Shown piece by piece: positions 26,936 through 36,241 of a DNA stretch of 64,000 bases; positions within the stretch are counted from its first letter, which is position 1, and each line of letters opens with the position of its first letter. The translations under genes and the position numbers were made by a program. A model generated the notes under the pieces. That model made no database searches and had not been told where the DNA came from. It saw only the letters and a list, made by a program, of their open reading frames with translations. The stretch is taken from contig NZ_CP022189.1 in NCBI RefSeq assembly GCF_003111685.1, positions 1,256,001 through 1,320,000 on the forward strand, in the 5' to 3' direction. Source of the DNA: Alloyangia pacifica (GTDB lineage: Bacteria > Pseudomonadota > Alphaproteobacteria > Rhodobacterales > Rhodobacteraceae).

Positions 26936-27586
26936 CTATTCCAGCCTGGTCAGCAGCTCGGCGAGCGCGGGGTCGGTGTAATCGGTGATGACGGTCTGCG
27001 CCCCGGCGTCCCGCAGCTGCGAGACGCTCAGGCCCGACGAGCGGATCCCGACCGTGTGCGCGCCCGAGGCGGCAGCGGCGCGCATGCCCGAGGGGCTGTC
27101 CTCGAAGGCGATGCAGGCGCGGGGAGCCACGTCGAAGGTGCGCATGGCGGCGATATAGGGCTCGGGGTCGGGCTTGGCGCGGCGGCATTCGTCGCCGATC
27201 ACCAGAAGCTCGATCCGGTCCCGCAGCCCGATGGCGTCCAGCATCACCTCGGCGTTGGCGCGCGGCGCGTTGGTGACCACGGCGATGCGCCAGCCCCGTG
27301 CCTGCGCGTGATCCAGCAGCGCCTCTGCCCCGGGCATCGGCGCATGGCCGGCCACAAGCCGGTCACGGAAGCGGGCCTCCTTGAGGTCTGACAGGGCGTG
27401 GGCATCCTCGCCGGGGAAGATCTCGGGGAAACTCTCGAGATTGTGCCGCCCGTGGATGTCCGACAGGTACCCCGCCTCTGTCAGCTCGCGCCCGCGTTCG
27501 GCGTAGAGATCGGCGAAGACCTCGAAATGCAGCGGGTCCGAGTGAAGCAGCGTGCCGTCGAGGTCGAAGAGGAGTGCCTTGATCAT
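26936..27586 (-). CDS. HAD-superfamily phosphatase (beta-phosphoglucomutase/phosphoglycolate-like)
   Basis: 216 aa, subfamily IA HAD hydrolase. Motif I is DLDGTLLHSD (nucleophile Asp8, acid/base Asp10), motif II Thr lies in AVVTNAPR, motif III Lys in RRAKPDPEPY, and motif IV is FEDSPSGMRAA. The cap domain is alpha-helical. The substrate cannot be read from sequence. It sits 24 bp upstream of the corrinoid methyltransferase gene on the same strand, so it is probably in that operon. Confidence 0.85.
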   Translation of the reverse strand: MIKALLFDLDGTLLHSDPLHFEVFADLYAERGRELTEAGYLSDIHGRHNLESFPEIFPGEDAHALSDLKEARFRDRLVAGHAPMPGAEALLDHAQARGWRIAVVTNAPRANAEVMLDAIGLRDRIELLVIGDECRRAKPDPEPYIAAMRTFDVAPRACIAFEDSPSGMRAAAASGAHTVGIRSSGLSVSQLRDAGAQTVITDYTDPALAELLTRLE

Positions 27587-27627
27587 GCCTGTCCCTTGCG
27601 CGTTATGTGGCTCGGCGGACAGGCCCC

Positions 27628-28548
27628 TCAGACGGCGCGTGCGGCCGGCTGCGCGGCGGCGCCGCCGTGGCGGGCGGCCCAGTCCGTCGCAGCAGGGATG
27701 CCCCCGAGCGGGAAGAGATGCAACCGCGCGATAGGCAGGTCGGGCTCGGCGGCACAGGCGCGGGCGATCTCGGCGACGAAGTCGGTGGGCTCGTAGGGCA
27801 GCAGCAGCTTGCTGACGTCGCGGGCGCGCTTCTGCAGCACCTTCATCGAGGGTCCGACGCCGCAGGTGACGGCGAAGCGGATCAGCGTCTGCAGCTTGGC
27901 AGGCCCGGCGATGCCGAGATGGACGGGAAGCGAGATGGTCTCGGCGCGCAGACGGCGCGCCCAGTCCAGCACCGGGGCAGGGTCGAAGGCGAATTGCGTC
28001 ACCAGCCCCATCTGCGCATCCGTGCGCTCCGCGAAGGCCTGTTTCCAGCGCAGTGCCTGCATCACCGTGCGGTCGGAGCCGTCGGGATCGATGTCGCGGT
28101 TGCCCTCCGGGTGGCCGGCGACGTGCAGCCGGGTGAAGCCGGCGCGGTCGAAGAGCCCGGTCTCGAGCAGTTGCATGGAGGCGTGAAAGTCGCCGCGCGG
28201 CGCGGGGATGCCGCCGGCGAGGATCAGACCCTCGTTGATCCCGGCTTCGCCCTGGTAGCGGGCGATCCAGTCCTGGAGCGTGGCGGCATCGGGGATCGAG
28301 CGGGCCGGGAAATGCGGCATGACGCTGAAGCCCTCGGCGACGAGACGGGCGGCGGTGGCCACCATCTCGTCGATCGGGGTACCGTCGATATGGGCGATGT
28401 AGATGCGGGTGGATTCGGGCAGCAGGGCGCGGAAGTCGCCGATCTGCGCCGCGGTGCGCGGCATGACCTCGATCGAGTAGCCCTCGAGCGCCGAGGGTGG
28501 CAGCTGCGGGGCGGAGGGGCGTCGGCGACGGAAGTTCAGCAGCGTCAT
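27628..28548 (-). CDS. Methylenetetrahydrofolate reductase-like protein
   Basis: 306 aa, MetF-family TIM barrel. GYSIEVMPRTAAQ near residue 24 holds the family's catalytic-type Glu, and HLGIAGPAKLQTLIRFA near 215 with SMKVLQKRA matches the FAD/folate-binding end of the barrel. It is shorter at the N-terminus and divergent from housekeeping MetF, consistent with a dedicated role in handling methyl-THF with the neighbouring methyltransferase. ATG 28548 overlaps the stop of the upstream gene (ATGA), so the two are translationally coupled. Confidence 0.82.
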   Translation of the reverse strand: MTLLNFRRRRPSAPQLPPSALEGYSIEVMPRTAAQIGDFRALLPESTRIYIAHIDGTPIDEMVATAARLVAEGFSVMPHFPARSIPDAATLQDWIARYQGEAGINEGLILAGGIPAPRGDFHASMQLLETGLFDRAGFTRLHVAGHPEGNRDIDPDGSDRTVMQALRWKQAFAERTDAQMGLVTQFAFDPAPVLDWARRLRAETISLPVHLGIAGPAKLQTLIRFAVTCGVGPSMKVLQKRARDVSKLLLPYEPTDFVAEIARACAAEPDLPIARLHLFPLGGIPAATDWAARHGGAAAQPAARAV

Positions 28549-28871
28549 CTGGGTCCTTTCCCCTCGGTCGGGCGATCTGCCCAGCCGTCCTGATCGACCA
28601 GCGTGGCGAGACGCTCGGGGCCGAAGTCCTTGTCCAGCCGGGCAGCGAGCGCCGCGGCGATCTGCTGTGCGTCGCCCTGCTGCGGCGGTGCCGGGCCGCG
28701 GCGCCAGGCCGACAGGTAGGAGTCGGTTCCCTTTGCGCCGCTGCGCATGGCAGCGCGGTCGATGGCGGCCTCGAAACGGGCGGGCAGCACGCATTTTGCC
28801 GCGCGGCGACCGGAGCCGACGATCACCTGCGCAGGGATGTCGCGCCAGTAGAGGAGGGTGATTTCGGTCAT
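28545..28871 (-). CDS. 'Virulence factor' family protein (PF13769)
   Basis: 108 aa small soluble protein. The N-terminal half, ITLLYWRDIPAQVIVGSGRR followed by AAKCVLPARFEAAIDRAAM, is the mark of the family named 'virulence factor', a misleading label since its biochemistry is unknown and it recurs beside corrinoid/folate methyltransferase genes. First gene of the leftward one-carbon module; overlaps the MetF-like start. ATG 28871 is used; a longer in-frame start adds 26 residues out of family. The role is probably in one-carbon transfer, by association only. Confidence 0.78.
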   Translation of the reverse strand: MTEITLLYWRDIPAQVIVGSGRRAAKCVLPARFEAAIDRAAMRSGAKGTDSYLSAWRRGPAPPQQGDAQQIAAALAARLDKDFGPERLATLVDQDGWADRPTEGKGPR

Positions 28872-29141
28872 ACCGCCGGGGTCCGCAAGGCCTGTTGCCA
28901 TCAGTCTAGGATGCGCGCGCCCGGCGCCGCGGTCGGTTTTCGACGGCATGAGGGCCGGGAGCGACGCAGGACAATTCCGCGCGGGCCGCCGGTGCCGCGC
29001 GCGTCCCGCCTCTTGTCCCCGCGAACGAATATGTGAACGCCCGCTTCGACAGACCGTTCAAACCGGGCGGAAGGTTCTCTTGCGCCGCCTCCTTGCGCCG
29101 CGTATCCTGAGCGCAACTAGATATACGGAAAGGCGCAGAAC

Positions 29142-30254
29142 ATGGCGCCAAGGCGTCCCAGAGGTGCGGGCGCTTTCCCGAAACCGGTCGAGAGCCCCGC
29201 GCCGAACAAACCCGATCCGAATGCGCTCTATGCGGCGCTGGATCTGGGGACCAACAGTTGTCGCATGCTGATTGCCCAGCCAAAGGGCAGCCAGTTCCAT
29301 GTGATCGACTCGTTTTCCAAATCCGTCCAGCTCGGGCATGGCCTCGAGCGGAGCGGACGGCTGTCGCGTGCCTCGATGGCGCGCACCGTCGCCGCGCTGC
29401 GGGTCTGCCAGCAGAAAATCCGCCGCCACGAGGTGGTGCGCATGCGGTTGGTCGCGACCGAGGCCTGCCGGAGGGCAAAGAACTCCCGCGACTTCATCCG
29501 CCAGATCAAGCGCGAGACCGGCCTCGAGATGGAGATCATCCAGCCCGAGGAGGAAGCCCGTCTCGCGGTGATCTCTTGCGCGCCGCTGGTCTCGACCCGC
29601 ACCGAGCAGCTTCTGGTGGTGGACATCGGTGGCGGCTCGACCGAGCTGGTGTGGATCGACCTGTCGTCGGTGCCCAACCGCGACCGGCCGCGCGCCATCA
29701 TGCGGCTCCATTCAGGATTCCATCCGCCGGAAAGCCCGTTTCCCGCCGCCAAGGTGGTCGACTGGATCTCGGTGCCGCTGGGGGTGGCGACGCTGCGCGA
29801 CCAGTTCAACGATGTGCAGGACGACGCTGCGCGTTACGCGTTGATGAGCTGGTTCTTTGAGGAGAACCTTTCGGAATTCGCGCCCTACAAGGATGCGCAG
29901 AGCCGCGAGGGCTTCCAGATCATCGGCACCTCGGGCACGGTGACCACCGTGGCGGCCTCGCACCTGGGGCTGCGGCGCTACGACCGGACCAAGGTGGACG
30001 GGCTGCGCATGTCCTCGGACCAGATAGAGGCGGTGATCGGCAAGTACCTCGAGATGGGTCCGGCGGGGCGGCGGCGCGACCCGCGGATCGGCCATGACAG
30101 GCAGGCGCTGATCATGTCCGGCGCGGCGATCCTGCAGGCGCTCTTGCGGATCTGGCCGACCGACCGGCTGTCGGTGGCTGACAGGGGGCTGCGCGAGGGG
30201 CTGCTCTACGCGCAGATGTCGGTGGATGGTGTTCTGGAGGACGGGCCGCTATAG
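29142..30254 (+). CDS. Ppx/GppA family phosphatase
   Basis: 370 aa ASKHA-fold exopolyphosphatase/pppGpp phosphatase. The phosphate loops are ALDLGTNSCRMLIA near residue 30 and VVDIGGGSTELVW near 161; the catalytic-type Glu is in VATEACRRA, and the ending SVADRGLREGLL is standard. About 30 Pro/Arg-rich residues precede the domain. It has the single Ppx/GppA domain without the C-terminal HD extension of long Ppx proteins. First of a rightward pair with rlmE. The 270 bp upstream (28872-29141) holds no gene. Confidence 0.9.
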   Translation: MAPRRPRGAGAFPKPVESPAPNKPDPNALYAALDLGTNSCRMLIAQPKGSQFHVIDSFSKSVQLGHGLERSGRLSRASMARTVAALRVCQQKIRRHEVVRMRLVATEACRRAKNSRDFIRQIKRETGLEMEIIQPEEEARLAVISCAPLVSTRTEQLLVVDIGGGSTELVWIDLSSVPNRDRPRAIMRLHSGFHPPESPFPAAKVVDWISVPLGVATLRDQFNDVQDDAARYALMSWFFEENLSEFAPYKDAQSREGFQIIGTSGTVTTVAASHLGLRRYDRTKVDGLRMSSDQIEAVIGKYLEMGPAGRRRDPRIGHDRQALIMSGAAILQALLRIWPTDRLSVADRGLREGLLYAQMSVDGVLEDGPL

Positions 30255-30400
30255 GAGCGGCTTGACTTCGTGGTCCATGCCCGGAAAAGGGGGCGCTGCC
30301 CCCGTCTGCCCGTGGCAGACACTCCCGGGATACGCGGGCCGGGAAAATATCTGTAGAAACGACCCCGGACGATAAGTTTGGCTGCAAGAAGAGCGGGACG

Positions 30401-31117
30401 ATGGCGAAGAAACCGGACGGAAAGAACACTTCGGGACGTGGCCAGCGCGATCTGAAGGTCAAGGTGAAGTCGGCGCGCGGGCGCAAGCTCAGCTCGACCC
30501 GCTGGCTGCAGCGGCAGCTCAACGATCCCTACGTGAAGCGCGCCCAGACCGAGGGTTATCGGGGCCGCGCCGCCTTCAAGATCCTTGAGCTTGACGAGAA
30601 ATACCGTTTCCTCGTTCCCGGCGCGCGGGTGGTGGATCTCGGCTGCGCCCCCGGCGGCTGGTGCCAGGTGGCGGTGCCGCGGGTCAACGCGCTCGGCGAG
30701 AAGGCGGGCAAGGCGGTGGGCACCGTGCTCGGGGTTGACCTGCAGGAGGTCACGCCGATTGCCGGGGCCGAGATTCACCAGCTCGACTTCATGGAGGATG
30801 GCGCCGACGACAAGGTCAAGGAGTGGCTCGGCGGCAAGGCCGACGTGGTCATGTCCGACATGGCGGCGTCCTCTTCGGGACACAAGCAGACCGACCACCT
30901 GCGGATCATCGCGCTCTGCGAGGCGGCGGCCTATCTTGCCTTCGATGTGCTCGAGGAGGGCGGCACCTTCGTCGCCAAGGTGCTGGCGGGCGGGGCCGAG
31001 GGCTCGTTGCAGCAAATCCTCAAGCAGCGTTTCGACAAGGTCGCCAACGTGAAGCCGCCGGCGAGCCGTTCGGATTCGTCGGAGAAATTTGTCGTCGCCA
31101 CCGGGTTCCGGGGCTGA
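30401..31117 (+). CDS. rlmE: 23S rRNA (uridine-2'-O-)methyltransferase RlmE
   Basis: 238 aa FtsJ-family SAM enzyme that methylates U2552 in the ribosomal A-loop during late 50S assembly. The SAM motif [15 protein letters not shown] is near residue 76; the K-D-K-E tetrad is visible as K in [13 protein letters not shown] in [13 protein letters not shown] in FVAKVLAGG and the C-terminal Glu before [11 protein letters not shown] basic N-terminal extension of about 35 residues is common in alphaproteobacteria. ATG 30401 has GAGCGGGACG upstream. It lies 146 bp after ppx. Confidence 0.93.
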   Translation: MAKKPDGKNTSGRGQRDLKVKVKSARGRKLSSTRWLQRQLNDPYVKRAQTEGYRGRAAFKILELDEKYRFLVPGARVVDLGCAPGGWCQVAVPRVNALGEKAGKAVGTVLGVDLQEVTPIAGAEIHQLDFMEDGADDKVKEWLGGKADVVMSDMAASSSGHKQTDHLRIIALCEAAAYLAFDVLEEGGTFVAKVLAGGAEGSLQQILKQRFDKVANVKPPASRSDSSEKFVVATGFRG

Positions 31118-31200
31118 TTTCCGCCGCAGGCCGCCCGACCGCTTGCCCTGCGGCTGCCGCTGCGACAGGCTGCGCCCGAGGTTTCGGGAGTGTGTCGGGT

Positions 31201-31674
31201 ATGCGCATCCATCGTGTTTCAAATTCCCTCGCGGCGCTGCTGGCGTTGGCGCTGCTGGGCGCCTGCGCGGCCAAGGCGCCACCCGCGGCGGTGGCGATAC
31301 CGCTGCGCAATCCGACGGCGCCCGTGGGCTCGCAGGCCGATGCCGGTCTGGCCCGGTTGCAGGGGGATTGGACGGTGACCGAAGGCGCCGGCATGCCCGC
31401 GGGGGCGCGGATCGAGATCAACGGCTCCGAGCTGCGCATCGACGGGGTCGCGCTGCCGCTGACCGAGGAGATGCCGGGGCGTCTTCGGGTCGGGCAGGAG
31501 GTTCTCTGGGTCCACTGGATCGACGCCGACAACCGCACGGCTGCCCTGGGCGAGCCGGGCGGCGGCCGGGTCTGGATCATGGATCGCCGCGGCGCTCCCG
31601 GTGAGCGCAGAGCGGCGGCGCGCGAGATTCTCGACTGGTACGGCTACGATCTATCGCGGATGGGCGCGGGCTGA
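31201..31674 (+). CDS. Putative lipoprotein, lipocalin/META-like small domain
   Basis: 157 aa. The signal sequence ends in a clear lipobox (ALLGAC, Cys at about residue 22). The next part is Ala/Pro-rich, then about 100 residues (LARLQGDWTVTEGAGMPAGA and on) look like a small beta-barrel domain with a QGDWTV start as in lipocalin-like proteins, and a conserved WIMDRRGAPGERRAAAREIL ending. No function is evident. It has its own ATG 83 bp after rlmE. Confidence 0.7.
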   Translation: MRIHRVSNSLAALLALALLGACAAKAPPAAVAIPLRNPTAPVGSQADAGLARLQGDWTVTEGAGMPAGARIEINGSELRIDGVALPLTEEMPGRLRVGQEVLWVHWIDADNRTAALGEPGGGRVWIMDRRGAPGERRAAAREILDWYGYDLSRMGAG

Positions 31675-31807
31675 GGCGGCCTCGGCCAGCGTCGGGCGCT
31701 GCAATGCTGCGCGCCACGCCGGGATTGCGGCGGTAAAACCCGGATTTTTCTCGCAATTTGCCAAGGTTTCGGGTGACACTTCCCGAGTAGAAGCCGGTGT
31801 CTGTATC

Positions 31808-33523
31808 ATGTCCGAAGCCCTGTCCCGCAGCCTCTCGCCGCGGTCCATCGCGATGATTGGCCCCGCCGACGAGCTGTCGGCGGTGATCGGGGCGCTGCGC
31901 GCCTTCGGATACGCGTGGGATCTCTGGCCGGTGACCGAAACAGGGACGGCCGTGGCGGGCCTTGCCTCGGTGGCCGGCATCGCGGCTTTGCCGGGAGCCC
32001 CCGATCTTGCCTATGTGGGGCTGCGGGGCGCGGCGCTGCGCGCGGCGCTGGAGGCCCTCGCGGAGCGCGGAGCCGGGGGCGCCGTCTGCCCGCATCTCGA
32101 CGCCGCGGGCCTTGCCGAGCTTGCCGACCTCGACCCATTGCCTCTGCCGGTCTTTGCGGGGGGCCTGCTCTCGGCCTTGAGCCGCCTGCCGCTCTGGCCC
32201 GGCGTGGAGGCCATTCGGCCGAGCGCGCGCGGCCCGGCGCTGCTCCTGTCGGAGACCGGGCGCCTCGCACGGTTTCTGTCGCTGCGGCACGGCCTTCCGC
32301 TGGCCTGTGCGGTTCCTTTGGGCGGGGCCGCGGGGCCGGGGCTGCTGCCGCTGGCCGCGCAACTTCTGGCGGACGAGCGGGTGACGGTGCTGGCGATCCA
32401 GGCGGACGGCCCGCCAGCGCCGCCGGACTGCCTCGAGCTTGGCCGGCTTGCGCGCCAGCACGGCAAGGCGGTGATTTACTGGAGCCGGAGGCTGGGGCCG
32501 GGGCCGGTGGCGCTGCTGCAGCGCGCCGGGATCGCGCATGTCGAGGGGCCCGCGGCGCTGGTCGAGGCCCTGTGGATCCTGCATCTGGTCGGCCCGCTGC
32601 CCGCCAATGCGCTGGCCGCCATGGCCTGCGGTCCGGGGCTGGTGGACTGGGCGAAACGGCTCGCCGCCGCGCAGGGGCTGTGCTTTGCGCCGCTGGGGCC
32701 GCGGCAGCGCGAGGGACTGGCCCGCGCGCTGCCTCCGGGCCGCGCCGTGGACAATCCGCTCGACTGCGCCGGGCTGACCGATGGCGATGCCGTGGCGCTG
32801 GCCCGGGTCTTTACCGAGATGATGCTGGGCGACGCGGTGCTCTCTCTGGCGGTGATCCGCCATGTCGGCGAGGGGGGCTGGACCCGGGCGGCGCAGGCCG
32901 CGGCGCTGGCGCGCGAGCATGTCGGCATGCCGCTGGCGCTGCTGGCGCCGAACCGGGCCGAGATGACCGAGGCGCGCGCGCTCGAGCTGCTGAAGGCGGG
33001 GGTGATCCCGCTGGCCGGGCTGAGCCCGTCGATCGAGGCCTTGCGCGCCGCGATCGAGGCGGGCCGTCTGGCACCCGGAGGCGAGGCTTTGCTGTTGCCG
33101 CGCCCGGGGGCGGAGCCCCCGGTGGTGACGGGCGGCGCGGCGGTCGGGGCGCTTTTCGGTCTTGAACTGCAGCTCGGTGAGCCCGGCGTCGCGCCGATGC
33201 ATCTTGGGCTGAGTGCCGATCCGGGCTTTGGCTATCTCGCCGAGCTGGTGACCCCCGCGGGTGCGCGCGCCGCGGGCCTCCTGCCGCTTTCCCCGCGCGC
33301 CTGCCGCGATCTGGCCGCGCAGCTTGGCCTCGGCGCGGGGCAGGCGGAGGCGCTGGCCGGGCTGTTGGGCGCGGTGCAGGCGCATGTCGCCGCCTCGGAC
33401 GGGGCGGTGGCGGGGCTGGAGATTGCGCTCGACCTGGGCCACAACGGTCTGGCCCGGGCTCGGCACATCGAATTGCGCGCCTGGAGCGACACGGACCACG
33501 CGCGGAGGAGGACCCCCGAGTGA
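31808..33523 (+). CDS. NDP-forming acyl-CoA synthetase-like protein (divergent)
   Basis: 571 aa. The N-terminus ([19 protein letters not shown]) matches the CoA-binding Rossmann domain of ADP-forming acetyl-CoA synthetases and succinyl-CoA ligase alpha chains, and the middle resembles their two ligase-CoA domains. The ATP-grasp beta domain is absent and I do not see the phospho-histidine loop of active members, so this may be an alpha-type subunit or a non-catalytic relative. Very Ala/Leu/Gly-rich. Its stop overlaps the glycerate kinase start (GTGA), which links it to glycerate or hydroxypyruvate metabolism. Confidence 0.65.
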   Translation: MSEALSRSLSPRSIAMIGPADELSAVIGALRAFGYAWDLWPVTETGTAVAGLASVAGIAALPGAPDLAYVGLRGAALRAALEALAERGAGGAVCPHLDAAGLAELADLDPLPLPVFAGGLLSALSRLPLWPGVEAIRPSARGPALLLSETGRLARFLSLRHGLPLACAVPLGGAAGPGLLPLAAQLLADERVTVLAIQADGPPAPPDCLELGRLARQHGKAVIYWSRRLGPGPVALLQRAGIAHVEGPAALVEALWILHLVGPLPANALAAMACGPGLVDWAKRLAAAQGLCFAPLGPRQREGLARALPPGRAVDNPLDCAGLTDGDAVALARVFTEMMLGDAVLSLAVIRHVGEGGWTRAAQAAALAREHVGMPLALLAPNRAEMTEARALELLKAGVIPLAGLSPSIEALRAAIEAGRLAPGGEALLLPRPGAEPPVVTGGAAVGALFGLELQLGEPGVAPMHLGLSADPGFGYLAELVTPAGARAAGLLPLSPRACRDLAAQLGLGAGQAEALAGLLGAVQAHVAASDGAVAGLEIALDLGHNGLARARHIELRAWSDTDHARRRTPE

Positions 33524-34788
33524 CTGACGAAAAGACCTTTCTGACCGGGCTCTTCGAAGCCGCGGTGGCTGCCGCGGATCCCGAGCAGGCCTTGCGCGCC
33601 GCGCTTCCCGAGAAGCCCGAGGGGCGCACCGTCGTGATTGGCCTCGGCAAGGGCGCGGCGCAGCTCGCGCGCGCCTTCGAGATGCTCTGGGACGGTCCGA
33701 TCGAGGGGGTTGTTGTGACCCGCTACGGGTATGCCGTGCCCTGCGCGCAGCTCAGGGTCATGGAGGCCGCCCACCCGGTGCCCGACGCGGCCGGGCTCGA
33801 GGCGAGCGCGGCGCTCTTCAAGGCGGTCGAGGGGCTGACCGAGGCGGATTTGGTCGTCGCGCTTGTCTGTGGCGGCGGCTCGGCGCTGCTGCCCGCGCCG
33901 CCCGAGGGTCTGACGCTGGCCGACGAGCAGGCACTGAACGAGGCGCTCTTGGCCTCGGGGGCTCCGATCGGGGTGATGAACGCCATCCGCAAGCACGCGA
34001 GCCGGATCAAGGGCGGGCGGCTGGCAGCCGCCTGCGCCCCGGCAAGGGTGGTGAGCCTCATCGTCTCGGATGTGCCGGGGGACGATCCCGCGCAGGTGGC
34101 CTCGGGTCCGACGGTGCCCGACGCGGTGGACGGGGCCGCGGCTTTGGCGATGATCGAGGCCTGGAACATCGCGCTGCCCGACAACGTCCTTGCGCATATC
34201 CGCAGCGCGGCCGCTGCCGCGCCGCGGCCGGACGATCCCGTCTTTGCCCGCAACGAGGTGAAGGTTGTCGCCTCGGCCCGGCTGTCGCTGGAAGCCGCCG
34301 CTGCGAAGGCCGAGGCGGCGGGCCTGCCGGCGGTGATCCTGTCGGACGCCATGGAGGGCGAGGCGCGCGACGTGGGACGGGTGCATGCGGCGATGGCGCG
34401 AGAGGTGGCGACGCGAAACCGGCCCTTTGCCGCGCCGGTGGTGATGCTCTCGGGCGGCGAGACGACGGTGACCCTGCGCGGCAAGGGCGGGCGCGGCGGG
34501 CGCAACACCGAGTTTCTGCTCGCCTTTGCCCATGCCATCGACGGGGTGGAGGGCATCCACGCGCTTGCCGCCGACACCGACGGGATCGACGGCACAGAGG
34601 AAAATGCCGGGGCCTTTGCCGATGGCAGCAGCGCGGCACGGCTGCGCGCGGCGGGGGGAGATGCCATGGCGGCGCTCTCGCGCAACGACGCCTGGGGGGC
34701 TTTCGACATGATCGGCGATCTCTTTGCGCCGGGGCCGACCGGCACCAATGTCAACGACTTCCGCGCGGTGCTCATCAAGGGGCACTGA
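33520..34788 (+). CDS. Glycerate 2-kinase, MOFRL/GckA type (TtuD-like)
   Basis: 422 aa, the class II glycerate kinase fold that makes 2-phosphoglycerate from D-glycerate. Older annotations call it hydroxypyruvate reductase TtuD. The N-terminal [17 protein letters not shown] and [12 protein letters not shown] loops and the C-terminal MOFRL-domain [20 protein letters not shown] with [11 protein letters not shown] are all present. It uses a GTG start inside the stop of the upstream gene. It serves glyoxylate, tartronate or serine-cycle carbon. Confidence 0.9.
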   Translation: MTDEKTFLTGLFEAAVAAADPEQALRAALPEKPEGRTVVIGLGKGAAQLARAFEMLWDGPIEGVVVTRYGYAVPCAQLRVMEAAHPVPDAAGLEASAALFKAVEGLTEADLVVALVCGGGSALLPAPPEGLTLADEQALNEALLASGAPIGVMNAIRKHASRIKGGRLAAACAPARVVSLIVSDVPGDDPAQVASGPTVPDAVDGAAALAMIEAWNIALPDNVLAHIRSAAAAAPRPDDPVFARNEVKVVASARLSLEAAAAKAEAAGLPAVILSDAMEGEARDVGRVHAAMAREVATRNRPFAAPVVMLSGGETTVTLRGKGGRGGRNTEFLLAFAHAIDGVEGIHALAADTDGIDGTEENAGAFADGSSAARLRAAGGDAMAALSRNDAWGAFDMIGDLFAPGPTGTNVNDFRAVLIKGH

Positions 34789-35249
34789 CGGCGTCCTTCG
34801 AAGCACCTTGCAAAAGCCCTTTCGGGGCTGTCTTTCCAACGGGTTGCAGCGTCACCGTACCGTCATTTGGGCGTCACGAATCCGTGATGCCGCCGGGGCA
34901 TCCTGCGGGTGTCGGGGCAAGGGGACGCCTCGGCGCTTCAACCCCGGGGACACGTGCCATGATGGTCATCGATCCGTTTCGTTTCGTGCTGACCTGCTGC
35001 TTCCTGCCAGCGCCGAACGGCCGCTTGGCGCAGCTCCTCCGCCGGGGACGCGGTTGAGCCCATCCAGGCGGCGCATCGCGGGCGTTTGGCCCGATTGCTC
35101 GGCCCGGTCCGGGTGAGTTGGCACAAATCCGCGCAACCGTGCGAGCCAAACCGCTTGCGAAGCCCTTCGGAAGGTGGAGAATTGTCGGAACCTGCCCGGA
35201 CCGCGACCTGAGGCCACCGGGTGGCTCGGTCCACGGAGGGAGAGCGGCG
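34789..35249. other. 461-bp intergenic stretch, no gene recognised
   Basis: There is no reading frame with a believable product on either strand. A short inverted repeat GTCACG-aatc-CGTGAT lies at about 34873-34888. Presumably it holds the promoter of the oxygenase gene that follows. Confidence 0.5.
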
Positions 35250-36215
35250 ATGATCCCCGTCCTCGATTTCGAAGATCTCAGCGACGATCCCGAGGGATTT
35301 GCCTTCGCACTCGGGCAGGCCTGCCGCGAGGATGGCTTCTTTCTGCTGGCCAACCCGCCGATCTCGCCGGAGCTGCTCGCGCGGGTCTTTGCCGCCTCAG
35401 CCGCCTTCTTCGCTTTGCCCGAGTCCGCCAAGCTGCCGCTGTCGATCGAGGGCAATCCGCGCAACCGGGGCTGGGCGCGCGTCGGCTCCGAGCAACAGGA
35501 CGGGGCGGATCATCCCGACCGCAAGGAGGCCTTCAACATCGGGCTCGAACTGGCGCCCGACGACCCGCGGGTGCTCGCAAAGGAACCCTTCCGGGGGGCG
35601 AACCTCTGGCCGGCGGTGCCGGATTTCCGCGACTCGATGCTGGAGTATTACGCCGAGATGTGGGCGCTGGGGGCGAAGCTGCACGAGGCGGTGGCGATGG
35701 ACCTCGGGGTGCCGCTGGATTTCTTCTCGCCGCATTTCAGCGAACCGATGGCGACGCTGCGGCTGCTGCGCTATCCGCCCGGCACCGGGGCCGCGGACGA
35801 GCGCGGGGCCTCGGCCCACACCGATTACGGTGCGTTGACCCTGCTCGCGACCGACGGCGAGCCGGGGCTGCAGGTGCGCCCCCGAGGTGGGCACTGGATG
35901 GATGTGCCGCAGCTGCCGGGTGCGCTCATCGTCAATATCGGCGACTGCCTGATGCGCTGGACCAATGACATCTATGTCTCGACAACCCACCGCGTTCTGC
36001 CGCCGGTCCGTCCGCGCCACTCGGTGGCCTTCTTCCTCGATCCCAATCCCGAGAGTCTGATCGCGGCGCTTCCCGGCACCGGGGCGCCGGTCTACCCGCC
36101 GGTTCGGGCGGTGGACTACCTGCGCTCGCGGCTGGAGAGCACCGCGCCCGACGAGCCGTGGTCTGCGGATACGGAAGATGACGCCAGTGGGCAGGCCGCG
36201 GGCCTTGCCTCCTGA
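35250..36215 (+). CDS. 2-oxoglutarate/Fe(II)-dependent oxygenase (isopenicillin N synthase-like)
   Basis: 321 aa. The N-terminal DIOX_N domain (VLDFEDL...REDGFFLLANPP) precedes the double-stranded beta-helix with the iron triad His190 and Asp192 (SAHTDYGALTLL) and His247 (TTHRVL). The 2-oxoglutarate-binding R-x-S is Arg256/Ser258 (RHSVAFFLDPN). The active site is complete, but the substrate is not predictable; relatives include the ethylene-forming enzyme and many amino-acid or nucleoside oxidases. ATG 35250 follows GGAGGGAGAG, a strong ribosome site. Confidence 0.88.
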   Translation: MIPVLDFEDLSDDPEGFAFALGQACREDGFFLLANPPISPELLARVFAASAAFFALPESAKLPLSIEGNPRNRGWARVGSEQQDGADHPDRKEAFNIGLELAPDDPRVLAKEPFRGANLWPAVPDFRDSMLEYYAEMWALGAKLHEAVAMDLGVPLDFFSPHFSEPMATLRLLRYPPGTGAADERGASAHTDYGALTLLATDGEPGLQVRPRGGHWMDVPQLPGALIVNIGDCLMRWTNDIYVSTTHRVLPPVRPRHSVAFFLDPNPESLIAALPGTGAPVYPPVRAVDYLRSRLESTAPDEPWSADTEDDASGQAAGLAS

Positions 36216-36241
36216 CTTGGGGCCGCGCGGGCTTCGGCGCG

